Positions 40,892 to 48,859 of a DNA stretch of 51,046 bases are shown in pieces; within the stretch, counting starts at the first letter, position 1, and each line of letters opens with the position of its first letter. The translations under genes and the position numbers were made by a program. Below the pieces are notes generated by a model. That model was not told the DNA's origin and searched no databases. It worked only from the letters and a program-made list of their open reading frames with translations. Origin of the DNA: Catellicoccus marimammalium (GTDB taxonomy: Bacteria; Bacillota; Bacilli; Lactobacillales; Catellicoccaceae); the NCBI RefSeq assembly GCF_965139335.1, contig NZ_CBCSEL010000007.1; one strand, written 5' to 3'.

Positions 40892-41220
40892 TGAGTAGAT
40901 TTGATAATAATAAAACTAGTGATAAAAAACCAACAGCAAAAAAGAAAACAACTAAGAAGAAAGAAAATAGATATGCAGATATTGTAGATAATGGAGATTA
41001 TACATTATCTACATTAAATGAATCATCTTTACCAGCAAAAGATAAAATGGATAAGATGAAAAGTAAATTGGAGAAGGTCAAAAAGATGGAAAAAAAATCT
41101 ATTACAGTACGTTATCCAATGTATCTAGCAGAAAAAATAGACGCAACAGCTAAAGAAATGGGCGTAAATAGATCTAAAGTTTTAGAATATATTGTAGAAG
41201 AATTTTATAAAGAAAAATGA
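40891..41220 (+). CDS. parB: ParB-like RHH centromere-binding protein
   Basis: 109 aa. A lysine-rich flexible N-terminus (KTSDKKPTAKKKTTKKKENR) would touch ParA or DNA. The C-terminal ribbon-helix-helix is clear (KSITVRYPMYLAEKIDATAK, VNRSKVLEYIVEEF). Immediate coupling to parA and the repeated TACAAATGTA-type sites nearby fit a small partition protein of the type Ib kind (ParG/omega/CopG-like). It is unrelated to the large ParB with a spacer-helix-turn-helix domain. Confidence 0.82.
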   Translation: MSRFDNNKTSDKKPTAKKKTTKKKENRYADIVDNGDYTLSTLNESSLPAKDKMDKMKSKLEKVKKMEKKSITVRYPMYLAEKIDATAKEMGVNRSKVLEYIVEEFYKEK

Positions 41221-41221
41221 T

Positions 41222-41269
41222 AAATACACTTGTAATCATATAAAATACATATTGATTACAAGTGTATTT
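41222..41269. repeat. Inverted repeat after parAB (terminator and possible ParB site)
   Basis: AAATACACTTGTAATC (41222-41237) / GATTACAAGTGTATTT (41254-41269), 16 bp perfect. It lies between convergent genes, so it can terminate both ways, and each arm carries the TTACAA(A/G)TGTA core of the centromere repeats. Confidence 0.72.
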
Positions 41270-41278
41270 ATTTTGTAT

Positions 41279-42613
41279 TTATCCTAAGAAAGAAATGGTG
41301 TCAATCATTTTTTTGTAATTACGATATTCATTGCCGCCATTGTAACTTATTTTAGAAAAATAATCCTTATCTCTATCCTGTATATTGCACAAGGAGGAAA
41401 CATTGTCCTTTAATACTTCTATATTACTAGGATTCATAGGATCTGAAATTATTGTATAAAAAAGGAGATAATCTTTTGTCTTTAAAATACATAAATATAT
41501 AAAAATAAGGCTATTAACATCAGTTTTTAAGCGACTAAGACGTCTTTTTTTACCTTGCTCATCATACCTATAATAATTTATATCTTCCCAACGTATACTA
41601 TCTAATTGTGAAGTAATAAAATTAATCTCTCTCAATGATACATTTGCATTATTAAAAATTTTTGGTAATTCATGGATAAATAGATCTAGTATAGATAATT
41701 TACCATCTAACTTTGACGAATGATCAGGAATATCCTTTTTATATATAGATGTATATATATATTCTATATAATTTCTTAAATGTATTTTTGTTGGAATAGG
41801 GAGATTAAATGAATAATTAAATATTTTATCTAAATATGTTATTGAATCAATATCTCCATAATAATGGGATATAATTTTTGATAATTCAAATTTATTTATG
41901 CCGAAAATACAATTTATATTTGGAGATATAAAAATATGTTTTGTAATTTCTAATAGAGAAATAGCAAAATTAGGATTACATCTATCTAATTCATCCATAA
42001 TAAAAAGTATTCGTTTCTTTTTTGTATAGCCTAAAATCTCATTCAACGAATTTCCTATTAAGTCTATTTTTTCTTCTATAGACATTATATTTTCATACAT
42101 AGATTGATCATTTTTTTTTGCATTTATATTTTGATAATTATCTAAAATAGAATCAATTCCAAATTTTTCAAGTATTGTATTTGCTAAGACATAGCCTAAG
42201 GAAGATAATAACTTTGCTATTGTTTCTTTTACTTTATCTTTTAATAATTCCATATCCTTTAATTGATTAATTAATAAATACAAAATGGTAAGAAGTGGAT
42301 CATCATATTTATCATATGACCAAGAATCAAAATAAATTGCTATGTAATCGTCCTTGAACTTTATTATTTCTTCATCTTCAGATGTTTTAGGAATATCGGT
42401 ACGATTAGCCAAATATTCTAATTGTTTTAAAAATACAGTTTTACCACTACCCCATCTTCCATCTAAGGATATTGAAAAATGTCTATCCTCTTTGTTTAAT
42501 AAAGAAATAATAATGTTTAAATATTTATTTCTTTTAAATATATCTTCCTTATAAAATTTAACAATATCATCTTCCATATGATCTTTTATACGATCTTTTA
42601 TACGGTCTTCCAT
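41279..42613 (-). CDS. KAP-family P-loop NTPase
   Basis: 444 aa. Walker A is SLDGRWGSGKTVFLKQLEYL (near residue 55), followed by the family segment IAIYFDSWSYDKYDDPLLTI and Walker B ILFIMDELDRCNPNFAISLL. KAP NTPases often have membrane helices inserted after Walker A; here only a weak hydrophobic stretch (LLSSLGYVLANTILE) is seen. Plasmid KAP proteins such as PifA exclude phages, and KAP ATPases occur in defence islands. AGGAGAG precedes the ATG. It is next to an orphan HsdS and a kinase, which supports a defence role, though this is inference. Confidence 0.85.
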   Translation of the reverse strand: MEDRIKDRIKDHMEDDIVKFYKEDIFKRNKYLNIIISLLNKEDRHFSISLDGRWGSGKTVFLKQLEYLANRTDIPKTSEDEEIIKFKDDYIAIYFDSWSYDKYDDPLLTILYLLINQLKDMELLKDKVKETIAKLLSSLGYVLANTILEKFGIDSILDNYQNINAKKNDQSMYENIMSIEEKIDLIGNSLNEILGYTKKKRILFIMDELDRCNPNFAISLLEITKHIFISPNINCIFGINKFELSKIISHYYGDIDSITYLDKIFNYSFNLPIPTKIHLRNYIEYIYTSIYKKDIPDHSSKLDGKLSILDLFIHELPKIFNNANVSLREINFITSQLDSIRWEDINYYRYDEQGKKRRLSRLKTDVNSLIFIYLCILKTKDYLLFYTIISDPMNPSNIEVLKDNVSSLCNIQDRDKDYFSKISYNGGNEYRNYKKMIDTISFLG

Positions 42614-42690
42614 ATTATCTCTCCTCTAATATACTAATATTCATGATAATATTATATTACTTAATATGTATATTAAATACTATAGTAAAA

Positions 42691-43884
42691 TTATTTGCAT
42701 ATAAATAATTGTTGCAATAATCCTTGTTTTTCTTTCTTCATCAATCTCAATTTCTCCTGCTCTTTCTCTATACGTTGATCTAATAGGCTTAGGAAATTCC
42801 CTATCTTTTCTTGTTCGGGTAGAGAAGGAAATGGAATTTTAATAAAATTAATATCTCCCTTATTGATTTTTTGAGGAAATGCAACTTGTAACGTCTTACT
42901 CCATAAATCTTTTTGTACCTGTTCTGAATGAATTGCATGCATTAAATACCAATTATTGATTTTCTGAGGTTTAATAAGGGCTAAACTAACATAGTATGCT
43001 ACCTCATTATTTAAATTAATATTTGCTACTCCTATACTACCAATTCTTGTCATAAATATATCTCCATATTCAGCCTTATTATTTTTAAAGCTATTTTGAT
43101 ATTCTTCCTCAGAAATATATTTATTTGTTTTCAAATCAGAAATATTTTCTACACTAAGAAATGGAACTCCATGATTTTTATAATTAGGTGTACTATGCAT
43201 ACCGTCATATATTTTTGCAATTTCTCCTAATTTCTTCTCTTCCCACTCTGGATAGTCATTTCCTTCTTCATCTTTAAACCGTAGCTCCTGCTTAAACAGC
43301 TTTTGCATATATCCTTTTTTCTCTTCTTCCAATAATGTTACTTTTCGCTCCTGTTTTTCGATTCGTTGATCTAGCAAAGAGAAAAATTTTCCTATCTTTT
43401 CTTGTTCAAGTAAGGGTGGAAGTTGGATTTTTATATTACGAATAGTACTTAATGAAATAAATTTTTGAGTTCCACCTGCTAATTCTAACAAAAATTGTTT
43501 TTTTATATTATTCGATTGTAAATAATGAATCAAATAGTTATTTTGTTTATTTTTATCTTTAATAAGGGCTACATTTTTAATTGCAAATTCTTTCTCTTTT
43601 ACAATTTTGACAGGATTACCAATCGTTCCAATCATAGCCATTAAAATATCATTATCTTCCACATAAGAACGTTTATTAATTTCTTCATAATCATGTTTAG
43701 AAATATAATTTATAGAACTATAATCTAGTTTCCCATCTTTCAAATTTTTAGAAGTAATCAATGGATAACCTTCTTTTACAAATTTAGGAGATGAATGTGT
43801 TCCATCTCTTACGTCCGCAATCTCCCCTAACTTCTTCTCTTCCCATTCATCAGTAAATTCTTTAAATCTTAATTGTGGTTTCAT
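42691..43884 (-). CDS. hsdS: Type I restriction specificity subunit HsdS (orphan)
   Basis: 397 aa from ATG 43884, with GGGGA upstream. Two target-recognition domains each begin EEKKLGEIA and contain DGTHSSPKF or DGMHSTPNY. They are separated and ended by the conserved helical spacers (LPPLLEQEKIGKFFSLLDQR and PSLPEQEKIGNFLSLLDQRI). This is a complete S subunit that sets the DNA sequence recognised by HsdM and HsdR. Neither of those is in the window. It would act with host subunits to give a new specificity, as shown for lactococcal plasmid HsdS proteins. Confidence 0.92.
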   Translation of the reverse strand: MKPQLRFKEFTDEWEEKKLGEIADVRDGTHSSPKFVKEGYPLITSKNLKDGKLDYSSINYISKHDYEEINKRSYVEDNDILMAMIGTIGNPVKIVKEKEFAIKNVALIKDKNKQNNYLIHYLQSNNIKKQFLLELAGGTQKFISLSTIRNIKIQLPPLLEQEKIGKFFSLLDQRIEKQERKVTLLEEEKKGYMQKLFKQELRFKDEEGNDYPEWEEKKLGEIAKIYDGMHSTPNYKNHGVPFLSVENISDLKTNKYISEEEYQNSFKNNKAEYGDIFMTRIGSIGVANINLNNEVAYYVSLALIKPQKINNWYLMHAIHSEQVQKDLWSKTLQVAFPQKINKGDINFIKIPFPSLPEQEKIGNFLSLLDQRIEKEQEKLRLMKKEKQGLLQQLFICK

Positions 43885-43907
43885 ATATTCCCCATTCTTG
43901 TTATATT

Positions 43908-44003
43908 TGTAATACAAATGTAATCTAATATAAATACAAATAAATTACATATTAAATACAAATGTATTCATAAAAGATTACGAAAGTAATTATTATGTAT
44001 TTG
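43908..44003. repeat. Third cluster of parS-like repeats, upstream of hsdS
   Basis: Contains TTGTAATACAAATGTAAT (from about 43908), AAATACAAATAAATTACAT, AAATACAAATGTATT (from about 43954), GATTACGAAAGTAATT (from about 43976) and TATGTATTTG. They share the core of the sites before parA. This could spread ParB binding over the region or control hsdS and the neighbouring toxin locus. Confidence 0.62.
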
Positions 44004-44032
44004 TTGTTATCAATTATTCTTTATTGTATAAT
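44004..44032 (+). promoter_or_regulatory. Promoter of the Fst antitoxin RNA
   Basis: TTGTTA (44004-44009), 17-bp spacer, TATAAT (44027-44032), which predicts a start near 44039, at the left direct repeat. Confidence 0.82.
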
Positions 44033-44038
44033 ATAAAT

Positions 44039-44114
44039 GCAAATAAACGTATCGTATATGACATATATACGAAAGCACCTAGTGGAACTCTCACATACCA
44101 CTAGGTGCTTTTTT
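44039..44114 (+). ncRNA. Antitoxin RNA of an Fst-type (par) toxin-antitoxin locus
   Basis: About 75 nt: left direct repeat (44045-44070), then the terminator stem GCACCTAGTGG (44075-44085) / CCACTAGGTGC (44098-44108) and T6. In pAD1 par, RNA II likewise starts at direct repeats, shares a two-way terminator with the toxin mRNA and pairs with it at the repeats and terminator loop. The right repeat (44231-44257) covers the toxin start, as expected. Confidence 0.85.
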
Positions 44115-44152
44115 GCATTTGCAAGGTGCTCAGACTAAAAAAGGCACTTTTA

Positions 44153-44251
44153 TTATTTTTTTTTCTGTTTTAGCCATTCAGAAAACAATTGTAATATTAC
44201 GCCTACTACAATTGGACAAATAATAAATTTAAACGTATCGTATAGTAACAT
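44153..44251 (-). CDS. Fst/Ldr-family type I toxin
   Basis: 32 aa: MLLYDTFKFIICPIVVGVIL then QLFSEWLKQKKK. It shows the Fst pattern: a single membrane helix with a Pro near its start, a Trp-containing end and a basic tail. Overexpressed Fst peptides damage membrane function. GGAAGGAGG lies 7 bases before the ATG. The start is embedded in the right copy of the direct repeat, so the antitoxin RNA can block it. A TGATATAAT extended -10 box on the minus strand (near 44305-44313) fits the toxin promoter. It ensures plasmid retention. Confidence 0.88.
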   Translation of the reverse strand: MLLYDTFKFIICPIVVGVILQLFSEWLKQKKK

Positions 44252-44329
44252 ATATACACCTCCTTCCAAGTTTACGTACACTTGAAAAGATAGTGCCAAC
44301 ATTCATTATATCATAAATAAACTATGAAT

Positions 44330-45001
44330 TTATTCTGACTTTTCTTGATTTTCAGTAGAAATTTCAGAGTTTTCACTGGATTTTTTTTCAATAGATAATT
44401 TATTTTTCTTCATTTTTTTAGTTTTTATCTTTTTAGGTTGATTGCTCAACATATCTCGTATTCTTAATTGAGTATTTTCACTCAAATCATCAAAATGACG
44501 AATCTTTATTAGAGATTTATATTTTTTATCAGCTCCTTCTAAATAGCCGACTGCTCGAATACAAGCCCACTGATCTAAAGTTTTTCCATGATTTTTTACT
44601 CGTGTCATTGCTATGTCGCCAACACGTATATTTATTTCTGGATCAAAATAGAAAACATATTTCTTAGGAAAATAGAAAAATTGTACAATCGCAATATTTC
44701 TTTTTTTCAAGTTTCCTTGTAGATAGTCTAAATAGGCGTCAATACAAGCAGAAAGAATGTTATACATAGGTTTTTTGTAGTTCTCTTTACCTGCTTTTAA
44801 TCGATCATTGAAGAATCCTTCTTCTTCAATCTGCACCTGCTTTAAAGGTTTATAATCTCTACGTAAATATCTATTGCTTAAGCAAGTAGAAAAGAAGTCT
44901 ACTGCTCGATTGATGAATTGAGTTCTTGTAACTTTTTCTTGATTTTTGATGAATTTATTTAAACGATCTAGAGTTCTAGCACTAATTTGAACTGCTTTCA
45001 T
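44330..45001 (-). CDS. Hypothetical protein with N-terminal RHH-like segment
   Basis: 223 aa. It begins MKAVQISARTLDRLNKFIKN and continues with TRTQFINRAVDFFSTCLS, a ribbon-helix-helix-like strand-helix-helix pattern. The middle has a beta-rich part (IAIVQFFYFPKKYVFYFDPE, IRVGDIAMTRVKN) and the tail is a basic, low-complexity stretch (KKIKTKKMKKNK, SSENSEISTENQEKSE). Family not recognised. AAGGAG precedes the ATG by 8 bases. It follows the kinase gene by 3 bases, so the two are probably co-transcribed and may work together, for example as a DNA-binding target of the kinase. Confidence 0.6.
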   Translation of the reverse strand: MKAVQISARTLDRLNKFIKNQEKVTRTQFINRAVDFFSTCLSNRYLRRDYKPLKQVQIEEEGFFNDRLKAGKENYKKPMYNILSACIDAYLDYLQGNLKKRNIAIVQFFYFPKKYVFYFDPEINIRVGDIAMTRVKNHGKTLDQWACIRAVGYLEGADKKYKSLIKIRHFDDLSENTQLRIRDMLSNQPKKIKTKKMKKNKLSIEKKSSENSEISTENQEKSE

Positions 45002-45004
45002 ATT

Positions 45005-46198
45005 TTATTTCTCCTTATTATTCATTTGAAGTATATATCTGTTGTAGTATGATTTTAATTCTTCTATAGTTTGGTATCTTTGATCTAAATTTGTATTTGT
45101 TCCCTTACGTACAAAATTTACTACATTAGCATTGTTAGATTTTAAAATACTTTCAATTTTTTCTCTGCCAGTTAATATAAAACCAAGTACTTGTACTATT
45201 GCATAAATGTCAAACCTTTCATCGAAATTATTAAAACCTATTTGTTTTAGATTAGTAATATCATTTAGGGAACCTTTTATATCAGTATTACTATTAGTTA
45301 AATTGCTTTCACTTTCCAATGCTTTTGCTAATCCAAAATCAGAAATTTTAATTACACAAAGGTCATTGTCATATTCTTTTACTAAAATATTTGTAAAACT
45401 AATATCTCTATGTAAATAACCTTTAGAATGTATGTAGGAAAATCCTTCTATTATTTGATTGCATAATTTTATTCTTTGTTGAAAAGTTAGTTTTTGAGTA
45501 TGTGAGTTTATATAACCATAAAGAGTATTTTCTACATATTCCATTGTATACTCATTGTTATTATTATTATATTTGTATACCTCTAAAATATATGGAGAGG
45601 ATAATTTGTTCATGATATCAAATTCTTGTTTGAATCGGTTTAATTCTATTTCATTAATATTTTTCTTAGCCCTTTTTATTGCAAAATTTTTATTATATTC
45701 TTTATCTTTATATTTGTACACTTTAGCATAAGAACCTTCGCCGATAAACTTAAGTTCATATTGTTGAATTTGTTTTGATTTTATATTACCTTTTAGCTTG
45801 AAAATAGGAATTGTAATATATATATCAATCGTCTGAAAATCTTCTGGTATATTACTTCCACGAGTGTTTAAGAAATTTAAACAATATCTAATAGTTTCCT
45901 CGCATTCAATATTAAATTCATATTCTGTATTTAATAAGCTATTTTGTAATTTAAAAGTTAAGTTTATTATTTTTAATAAATCTCTACTATTTTGAGCGTT
46001 TAGGTAATGGTATGGTTGGAAAATACATTGATTTATTATATCAAAAAAAATATTGTAGTTTTCATGCAATGAAGAAAATATCTCTCTTAATTGTTGATTC
46101 TCTATAGAATTGTATAAATCAATGATTTCCGAATCATAAGATGGTTCTATTTGTCTATGTATTTGTGCAATATCATTTAAAATTTTATCATTATCCAT
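45005..46198 (-). CDS. Hanks-type serine/threonine protein kinase
   Basis: 397 aa. The N-terminal 145 residues are helical and unrecognised. The kinase domain follows, with a glycine loop FIGEGSYAKVYKY, the Lys in FAIKRAKK, the catalytic loop YLHRDISFTNIL and DFGLAKALE. Unlike housekeeping PrkC/Stk1 there is no membrane span or PASTA repeat, so it is soluble and cytoplasmic. Mobile-element kinases of this kind include the staphylococcal phage-defence kinase Stk2; a defence or toxin role is inferred. The ribosome site is weak (GAGG 17 bases away), which suggests low expression. Confidence 0.88.
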   Translation of the reverse strand: MDNDKILNDIAQIHRQIEPSYDSEIIDLYNSIENQQLREIFSSLHENYNIFFDIINQCIFQPYHYLNAQNSRDLLKIINLTFKLQNSLLNTEYEFNIECEETIRYCLNFLNTRGSNIPEDFQTIDIYITIPIFKLKGNIKSKQIQQYELKFIGEGSYAKVYKYKDKEYNKNFAIKRAKKNINEIELNRFKQEFDIMNKLSSPYILEVYKYNNNNNEYTMEYVENTLYGYINSHTQKLTFQQRIKLCNQIIEGFSYIHSKGYLHRDISFTNILVKEYDNDLCVIKISDFGLAKALESESNLTNSNTDIKGSLNDITNLKQIGFNNFDERFDIYAIVQVLGFILTGREKIESILKSNNANVVNFVRKGTNTNLDQRYQTIEELKSYYNRYILQMNNKEK

Positions 46199-46217
46199 GA
46201 GTGTATTCTTTTTTCCT

Positions 46218-46859
46218 CTATTTTAAATTTTCTGTTTTGTTTTCAATTTCTTCAATTTCTTTTTTTATACGATATACTGTGCTTCTTGTGATACCTACAT
46301 GATTTGCAATTTGTTGGATTGTGATTGGCTCTCCATTTCTTTTGCGTTCCAGCATATCAACTACTGTTTCATAAATTAATCGACGTTGTGGATTTTTGCT
46401 ATCCTTTGAATATTGAACTACTCCACCTTTATATGCTCCTCTTTCTTTGGCTAATCGTATACCTTCCTTTTGTCTTTCCAATAAGGTTTGTCGTTCCTGC
46501 TCGGAGATATATTTTTGAATCTCCAGCACTAAGTTCGTTAGAAGATTTTTTAAGTTTGGATCTGTTATTCCTTCAAAAGAAGGTAAGTTTAGGATATTAA
46601 TTGTTGCTCCTTTTTGTTTAATCTTTTCTAGAATTGCTGTTATATCTTGGCTACTTCTTCCTAAACGATCTAAACTTACTACAATGACTTCATCATCTTC
46701 ACGAATAAAAGAAAGTAAATTTTGTAATGCAGGTCGATCCATATTTTTTCCAGATAGCTTCTCTTGAAAGATTTTCTTGCAACCAGCTTTTTCTAATTGA
46801 TCCAATTGACGATCTAAATTTTGTTCTCTTGTACTGACTCGTGCATATCCAATTTTCAT
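46218..46859 (-). CDS. Serine recombinase (plasmid resolvase/invertase type)
   Basis: 213 aa. The catalytic domain has YARVSTREQNLDRQLDQLEK (nucleophile Ser9) and VVSLDRLGRSSQDI. The C-terminal helix-turn-helix (ITIQQIANHVGITRSTVYRI) binds the crossover site. Small resolvases of this type resolve plasmid multimers or cointegrates. It is too small to be a large-serine integrase. AAAGGAGG precedes the ATG. An inverted repeat typical of a res subsite lies upstream at 46957-47000. Confidence 0.93.
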   Translation of the reverse strand: MKIGYARVSTREQNLDRQLDQLEKAGCKKIFQEKLSGKNMDRPALQNLLSFIREDDEVIVVSLDRLGRSSQDITAILEKIKQKGATINILNLPSFEGITDPNLKNLLTNLVLEIQKYISEQERQTLLERQKEGIRLAKERGAYKGGVVQYSKDSKNPQRRLIYETVVDMLERKRNGEPITIQQIANHVGITRSTVYRIKKEIEEIENKTENLK

Positions 46860-46927
46860 TTTTATACCTCCTTTATCCTAAATTCAGATTATACAGTTTA
46901 GATTAGACATTTCTATTTTAAAAGAAA

Positions 46928-46950
46928 GTGGAAGTAAAATCCACTTTTTA
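46928..46950 (+). terminator. Hairpin AGTGGA / TCCACT with T-run
   Basis: Stem AAAGTGGA-agtaaaa-TCCACTTT, followed by T-rich sequence. It lies on the plus strand upstream of the resolvase gene, in the divergent gap. Confidence 0.6.
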
Positions 46951-46956
46951 TTTTTT

Positions 46957-47000
46957 TATCAAATGTATAAACAGGGTGCTATCTGATTATACATTTGATA
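46957..47000. other. Candidate resolvase (res) site
   Basis: TATCAAATGTATAA (46957-46970) / TTATACATTTGATA (46987-47000), perfect 14-bp arms about 16 bp apart, directly upstream of the resolvase gene. Resolvases bind 12-bp imperfect inverted arms in each res subsite. Subsites II and III are not obvious. Confidence 0.5.
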
Positions 47001-47089
47001 CATAATGAAAGAGCTAGTAGAGAATAATGAAAAAAACTAGCTCTTATATAAATTCATTGTATCACAAATAGAAGTATTAAATTACAAAT

Positions 47090-47977
47090 TTAATACTTTT
47101 TCCAATCATCTTTTAGTAACTTATGGGCTAATACTCTTATAGTTGTCATATCTTCTGATTTTAATTTATATTCTTCGTTCTTTGATAAGTAGTTATCGAT
47201 ATATGTTTGTTTATATTGAAAATCAAATAAAGTAGTTTTGTTATTATTATTGTCTGCTTCTTTTTGATCCTCAGTATAATGTTTTGCAATTTTAATAAGT
47301 TCTTTATTTATTGTACAATCAATACCATTATCGTTGTAAGGATTAATAAAGCTATTAAGTACAAATAAATCTTCAATTGTATAATAGGGTTTTTGCTCAA
47401 ATTCTAAAAGTTTCTCCCTCCATGAAGATTCTGAATGCTTTTGTGCTTCACGATCTAACTCTGCTGAATATACTACTCCAATAAATGCAGTGATGAAAGT
47501 TAATGTTAATATAAAAGGCTCAACTAAATTTTTGTTGATAAAAATAGACACCTTTGAAATGAAAATGCTTGTAATAGCAATCACGATAAAGCCAAGCACA
47601 ATAATGATGAACACTATGATAATAATATGATTTATAGTAATAGATTCTTCTAGTATTGAATGTAAATTTTTAAAAAAATCTTTTTTAAAAATATTATATA
47701 ATAATATGGATACCGGTATTGATACTATTATCATTACTATTATCATTACTATAGATGATATCATGTTTGGAATTAAGTATAAATTTTGACATATAATAAA
47801 CAACATATAGAGTACAGGTATTGATACTAATAATGATGAAATACAAGCACATAGGATATTATTTGTTTTCTTAGAAGAATTTGATTCATCGTCTATTTCA
47901 TGCTCTGCTTTTTTGTAAAAAATTACTTTACTTTTACTTTCGTTCTTCTTACTTTTGTTCTTCTTACTTTTGTTCAT
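47090..47977 (-). CDS. Polytopic membrane protein with cytoplasmic C-terminal domain
   Basis: 295 aa. A very basic start (KSKKNKSKKNESKSK) is followed by four membrane spans (ILCACISSLLVSIPVLYMLF; MISSIVMIIVMIIVSIPVSI; IIIIVFIIIVLGFIVIAITS; FILTLTFITAFIGVVYSAEL). The C-terminal domain (about 190-295) has SSWREKLLEFEQKPYYTIED and RVLAHKLLKDDWKKY. The tail resembles membrane proteins of unknown function found near restriction and defence genes in Gram-positive bacteria, but I cannot name a family. AAGGAA precedes the ATG. Its product could be an effector or an exclusion protein. Confidence 0.6.
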   Translation of the reverse strand: MNKSKKNKSKKNESKSKVIFYKKAEHEIDDESNSSKKTNNILCACISSLLVSIPVLYMLFIICQNLYLIPNMISSIVMIIVMIIVSIPVSILLYNIFKKDFFKNLHSILEESITINHIIIIVFIIIVLGFIVIAITSIFISKVSIFINKNLVEPFILTLTFITAFIGVVYSAELDREAQKHSESSWREKLLEFEQKPYYTIEDLFVLNSFINPYNDNGIDCTINKELIKIAKHYTEDQKEADNNNNKTTLFDFQYKQTYIDNYLSKNEEYKLKSEDMTTIRVLAHKLLKDDWKKY

Positions 47978-48031
47978 TTTATTCCTTCTTCCATTATTTA
48001 TTTAAAATAATTATATCATATATTATTTTTG

Positions 48032-48270
48032 TTATTTTCTTCGTTCCAACCGCCCCCACCACTCCGAAAATAAGCTCCAGCTGTGCTGTCGCATGAAGGA
48101 AACCATTGTTTCACAATGGTTTTTTTCTTTCTTTTAACATGAGTCAGTCGATCTGCAAGGGACGCTCCGCTCTTTGCCCTTGTCATCTCTCCTTTTCTCT
48201 CATGTTCTCAAGAAAGTGTGAGTTGCAGGAACTCATAAAAAGATTTTTCAAACAAAAAGGAGAGTTTATT
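48032..48270 (+). repeat. Leader repeat, copy 5, with head structure type H3
   Basis: Head stem TTATTTTC (48032-48039) / GAAAATAA (48066-48073) with a C-rich loop (CCAACCGCCCCCACC). Then AGCTCCAGCTG and hairpin AACCATTGT-ttc-ACAATGGTT (48101-48121), segment A AACATGAG (48136-48143), CAAGGG/CCCTTG and B CTCATGTT (48199-48206). The AAGGAG site serves 48271. The CATTG hairpin differs from copies 1-2 but keeps full pairing. Confidence 0.82.
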
Positions 48271-48558
48271 ATGAATGCAAAATTAGTAACAGTGGAGTTT
48301 AATGAGGAAGCACAAGTGATGTTGTTCCGTATTGATGTAGCAGGCTTTGGATATAAAGAGTATTCTCTTTGGGTCAATTTACATACGTATATGGTAACAG
48401 GCGATGTTGTTGCTCATGGAGATTGGTATGATATTGAACAAGAAGAGTGTTTAGAAGTGTTAAAAGCAGGAGTACCAGAAGCTATTTATAAATGGATTAC
48501 AGATGGTAAAAAACGTTTTCTTAATGGAGGAGTATTGGAGGTTATGGATAATGAGTGA
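48271..48558 (+). CDS. Small hypothetical protein behind leader repeat 5
   Basis: 95 aa from ATG 48271, with AAAAGGAG upstream; the longer frame to 48106 only reads the leader. It begins MNAKLVTVEFNEEAQVMLFR and has VAGFGYKEYSLWVNLHTYMV and a helical end (CLEVLKAGVPEAIYKWITDG). The beta-then-alpha pattern suggests a small compact fold. No family is known to me. It overlaps the next gene by 8 bases, so the two are made together. Confidence 0.7.
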   Translation: MNAKLVTVEFNEEAQVMLFRIDVAGFGYKEYSLWVNLHTYMVTGDVVAHGDWYDIEQEECLEVLKAGVPEAIYKWITDGKKRFLNGGVLEVMDNE

Positions 48559-48829
48559 GAAATTCCACGTATATTCTAGACATTATTTTGATAACTGTAC
48601 TGCATATGTACAAATTACACGATATTCAAATTACTATGATAGAACGATAAAGGATACTATTGAAACTAAATTAGATTGGGATACTATTGAAGATATGAGT
48701 GTCTATCCAATTTGGGTGGAAGAAGAAGGCTTAGAAAATCTTTTTGGAGAATGTGAAGAAGGGAAAGAGATTCTAGCAAGTATTCAAGGTTTAGATGAAG
48801 ACGCTGAGCTGTATATGGAAATCTATTAA
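48551..48829 (+). CDS. Small acidic hypothetical protein, partner of 48271
   Basis: 92 aa from ATG 48551, with GGAGGT about 9 bases upstream; the frame upstream to 48503 lacks a site. It reads MSEKFHVYSRHYFDNCTAYV and has YSNYYDRTIKDTIETKLDWD, ending in an acidic helix (LFGECEEGKEILASIQGLDE). The many acidic residues recall DNA-mimic antirestriction proteins, but this is only a resemblance in composition. It is closed by a terminator at 48834. Confidence 0.68.
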   Translation: MSEKFHVYSRHYFDNCTAYVQITRYSNYYDRTIKDTIETKLDWDTIEDMSVYPIWVEEEGLENLFGECEEGKEILASIQGLDEDAELYMEIY

Positions 48830-48833
48830 GTAG

Positions 48834-48857
48834 GAAGGTGGCATTTGCCACCTTTTT
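48834..48857 (+). terminator. Intrinsic terminator
   Basis: AAGGTGGCA-ttTGCCACCTT with T6. Confidence 0.88.
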
Positions 48858-48859
48858 TG

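Noticed and set aside
44101..44251. Longer reading of the Fst-type toxin to 44101
   Set aside because: Re-reading the codons shows a TAA at 44153-44155, giving 32 aa.
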